From positions 1 through 24,608 of the forward strand of contig NW_022205040.1 of NCBI RefSeq assembly GCF_008831285.2: a stretch of 24,608 nucleotides of DNA, in the 5' to 3' direction. The position numbers were made by a program, and so were the translations under genes. This document shows positions 22,001 to 24,608 of the stretch, one piece after another. Under the pieces are notes generated by a model. It made no database searches. It was not told the DNA's origin and saw only the letters and a program-made list of their open reading frames with translations. Each line of letters opens with the position of its first letter. Within the stretch, counting starts at the first letter, position 1. This DNA comes from Nymphaea colorata. Its lineage: Eukaryota > Streptophyta > Magnoliopsida > Nymphaeales > Nymphaeaceae.

Positions 22001-23060
22001 ATGTGATTTCAATCCTTTAGAACGTTCCTATAGATGTAACAACAATTCAACTCATCGGATAACTACACGTGTACAAATATAGTGACTTCAACCATTGATC
22101 CATATAAACTTGTGATTTCAACCATTTAAATCATTCATTATAGATGTAATAACAAGTGAAATACATTAGATTAACTATAAGGGACCAATATAGTGACTTG
22201 ACTCATTCATTTCCAAACGGACTTCTTTTTTCAAGCCACTAAGTCATTCTATACGTATGTAACAAATGGTTACGCACATTCAATTAAATATAAGTTATCA
22301 AATGTATGTAAGAACAAGTAAAAATGAATCACATAATCTCTCGATTAAACATAAGTGATCAAATGTATGTAATAACAAGTGAAACACATTAAGTTACCTG
22401 TAAGACACCAAATGAATCACTCGAATCCCATTCATTTTCATATAAACCTATGATTTGAATTTACTAAATCATTTAATATAACGTAACAACAAGTTAAGTA
22501 CATTCAATTAATATGCGTGATCAATTGAATCACTTAAATCCCACTCGTATTGATGTGAACTTGTGCATCGATCACTATAGATGTAACAACATGTTCAACT
22601 ATCGTACAAACTAGAAAGGATCAAACTAATGCATAGGTCTTTTTATATCCAATAAACTTGTGAGTTTTAATTATTTAAATCATTGATCATGGATGTAATA
22701 ACATGTGAAACACGTTAGGTTAACTATAAGACACCAATGAATCACTCGAATCACATTCATTTTCATACAAACTTGTGATTTCAGTTCACTTAATCAAGCA
22801 ACATGGATGTAACAATAAGTTAAGCACATTCAATTAAGTATGTGTGATCATTTGAATCACTTAAATCGCACTTGTATTGATACGAACTTGTATTTCAATC
22901 CTTTAGATCGTGCACTATAGTCGTACCAATACGAGTCAGATTTAAGTGATTCATATGATCACGCATACTTTATTGAATGTACTTGATTTTGTTATATCCA
23001 TGTTAAATGATTTAGTAGATTGAAATCACAGGCTTGCATGAAAATGAATGAGATTTGAGT

Positions 23061-23162
23061 GATTCATTTGGTGCCCTATTGTTAACCTAATTCACTTGTT
23101 AAGCACATTCAATTAAATTACAAGTGAAACACATTAGTTAACTATATGACACCAAATGAATC
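23061..23162. repeat. IR1 long inverted repeat, unit 9
   Basis: Arms 23061-23099 and 23120-23162. The right arm lacks one G (ATTAGTTAAC), in keeping with the one-base losses common in this part of the window. Confidence 0.82.
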
Positions 23163-23926
23163 ACTTGTTAAGGACATCCGTATTAAGAATCATTATAAAT
23201 GTAACAACTAGTGAAACACATTAGGTAAACCATAAGACACCAAATGAATCACTCGAATCTCATTCATTTCATACAAACTTGTGATTTCGATCTACTAAAT
23301 CATTTAATAAGAAGTAACAACAGTTAAACACATTCCAATAGCATGCATGATCATATGAATCATTTAATCTCACTTGTATTGGTACGAACGCTGATTTCAA
23401 TCCTTTAGATCGTTCACTATAGATGTAACACAATTCAACTCATCGACTAATTACACGCATTCAAAGTATGCATAGATCCCATTTGTATCCATATGAACTT
23501 GCGATTTCATCATTTAAATCATTCATTATAGATGTATAACAAGTGAAATACACTAGATTACGTAAGGGACCAACTTAATGACCTGATCTCATTCATTTCC
23601 AAACGAACTTCTTATTTCAAGCCACTAAGTCATTCTATAGTATGTAACAATGGCTACGCACACTCAATTAAATATATTGATCAAATATATGTAATAACAA
23701 GTGAAAATGAATCATTTAATCTCTCAATTAAATATATGTGATCAAATATATGTAATAACAAGTGAAACATATTAGGTTACCTACAAGACACCAAATGAAT
23801 CACTCAAATCTCATTCATTTCCATACAAACCTATGATTTCAATATACTAAATCATTTAATATAGACGTAACAACAAGTTAAGCACATTCAATTAAGTATG
23901 CGTGATCAAATGAATCACTTAAATCT

Positions 23927-23945
23927 CACTCGTATGAGACGAGTG
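23927..23945. repeat. IR2 compact hairpin, unit 9
   Basis: The stem is unchanged; the loop is one base shorter (ATGAG), consistent with a lost T. Confidence 0.85.
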
Positions 23946-23965
23946 ATTTAGTGTGCGTATGGTAC

Positions 23966-24000
23966 AAATAAAATGAATGAAAAAACAAAAAAAAAACTAC
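23966..24000. other. A-rich anomaly replacing part of monomer B2, unit 9
   Basis: All other units read GAATGAGATGTAACAACATG then TTCAACTTATTGAAC here. Unit 9 instead has GAATGAAAAAACAAAAAAAA and then rejoins at ACTACAAGGG, about 16 bases shorter. A low-complexity A run inside otherwise matching satellite suggests a consensus artefact. Confidence 0.7.
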
Positions 24001-24608
24001 AAGGGATCAAACTAAACTAATCCAGGTCTCCTTTACATCCATATAAACTTGTGAGTTTTTATCGTTTAAATCGTTGATCATAGATGTCATAACGAGTGAA
24101 ACACATTAGGTTAATTATAAGACACAAATGAATCACTCAAATCTCATTTATTTTCACACAAACTTGTGATTTGAATTCACTTAATCTAGCAATATGGATG
24201 TAACAACAAGTTAAGCACATTCAATTAAGTATGTGTGATCATTTGAATCACTTAAATCGCACTTGTATTGATACGAACTTGTGATTTCAATCATTTAGAT
24301 CGTGCACTATAGTTGTAACAATAATTCAACTCATCGACTAACTACACGCGTTTTGTATCACATGAACATGTATTTCAATCATTTAAATCATCATTATATA
24401 TGTATTCCAAACGAACTTCTGGTATCAAAGCACTAGGTCATTCTATACGTAAGTAAGAAATGGTCACGCACATCAATTAAATACAAGTGATCAATTATAT
24501 GAATAACAAGTGAAAATGAATCACTTAATCTCTCAATTAAATATAAGTGATCAAATATATGAATAACAAGTGAACACATTAGGTTACTTACAGACACCAA
24601 ATGAATCA

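Larger units (their letters stand above)
19931..22932 (+). repeat. HOR unit 8, long subfamily L, with degraded tracts
   Basis: Nominal length is 3002 bp, about 149 bp below unit 7, although all modules are present. Up to about 21520 it matches unit 7 closely. The shortfall is concentrated between about 21520 and 21920, where bases are dropped singly and some tracts are scrambled, plus isolated one-base losses further on. The extra A-B-C triad is present but reduced. Confidence 0.9.
1..24608. repeat. Satellite DNA array with hierarchical higher-order repeats
   Basis: The whole window is tandemly repeated AT-rich sequence. A monomer of about 115 bp is recognised by three landmarks: a CATTCATTTTCATACAAAC-like start, a TTGTGATTTCAAT-like box, and a core resembling TATAGATGTAACAACAAGTT. 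Diverged monomers of types A, B, C and the longer D follow a fixed order and build higher-order units of about 2.79 or 3.15 kb, repeated head to tail. The marker GAGTCAG recurs at 4, 2789, 5577, 8367, 11157, 12797, 16780, 19931 and 22933. Units are nearly identical to each other, while monomers within a unit are clearly diverged, the usual signature of a homogenised HOR array. This architecture is typical of centromeric or other heterochromatic satellites in eukaryotes; location and species are inference. No sequence unrelated to the repeat was seen anywhere. Confidence 0.97.
22933..24608 (+). repeat. HOR unit 9, partial (cut by window end)
   Basis: It contains the inverted block, linker, modules A1-D1, A2-C2 and A3-D3, and stops at the edge of A4. 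It matches units 7 and 8 with many one-base deletions, and B2 contains an odd A-rich replacement near 23980-23997. The array evidently continues beyond the window. Confidence 0.9.

Noticed and set aside
1-24608. CRISPR-like array
   Set aside because: Repeats are ~115 bp and contiguous, with no unique spacers between identical short repeats, and no cas-like coding sequence is present.
1-24608. Transposable element, LTR or integrated virus
   Set aside because: No reverse transcriptase, transposase or integrase frames, no terminal repeats bounding a unique interior and no target-site duplications. The inverted block in each HOR is made of satellite monomers, so it is not a terminal inverted repeat of an element.
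1-24608. Telomeric repeats or CENP-B boxes
   Set aside because: No runs of TTAGGG or TTTAGGG type and no CGGG-containing box were seen on either strand by eye. An exact motif scan would settle it.
1-24608. A hidden new gene system
   Set aside because: Reading both strands showed no long open frames outside the satellite by-products and no non-satellite islands. The interest here lies in repeat architecture, not in encoded functions.

Overview
The window is one continuous block of AT-rich, non-coding tandem satellite DNA. I see no gene, tRNA, rRNA, transposon, CRISPR array or telomeric repeat in its 24.6 kb. The absence of any credible coding sequence over this length, with layered tandem repetition, points to eukaryotic nuclear heterochromatin (centromeric, pericentromeric or interstitial) and not to a bacterium, phage or organelle. 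I do not recognise the satellite family. A plant is a reasonable guess, but nothing in the sequence proves it.

The repetition is hierarchical. The base unit is a monomer of about 115 bp that occurs in three types (A, B, C). A fourth type, D, is about 220 bp long and carries an internal 60-bp duplication. The monomers follow a fixed order, A-B-C-D then A-B-C, giving a module of roughly 0.83-0.91 kb. About three modules, plus an A-B end and a stretch of inverted monomer sequence, form a higher-order repeat (HOR). Each HOR carries two inverted repeats: IR1, long and imperfect at its 5' end, and IR2, a compact 20-bp hairpin inside monomer B2.

Taking the GAGTCAG marker at the edge of the inverted block as the boundary, the units are: unit 1 (1-2788), unit 2 (2789-5576), unit 3 (5577-8366), unit 4 (8367-11156), unit 5 (11157-12796), unit 6 (12797-16779), unit 7 (16780-19930), unit 8 (19931-22932) and partial unit 9 (22933-24608). 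Units 1-4 are a short form of about 2.79 kb (subfamily S). Units 7-8 are a long form of about 3.15 kb (subfamily L), which keeps one extra A-B-C triad of about 345 bp; partial unit 9 matches L but ends before the triad. Unit 5 (1.64 kb) and unit 6 (3.98 kb) are an internally deleted and an internally duplicated L unit. They lie where the two subfamilies meet.

The size changes fit unequal exchange between like monomers: B with B for the lost triad, D with D for the 832-bp duplication. In subfamily S, units 1 and 3 share variants against units 2 and 4 over the first ~1.2 kb, a sign of a dimeric super-repeat of about 5.58 kb, but the pattern scrambles toward the 3' side. From about 21.5 kb many one-base deletions and a few collapsed tracts appear. 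These look more like poor consensus than biology. The five 67-codon open frames are by-products of monomers C and D and are not annotated as genes.
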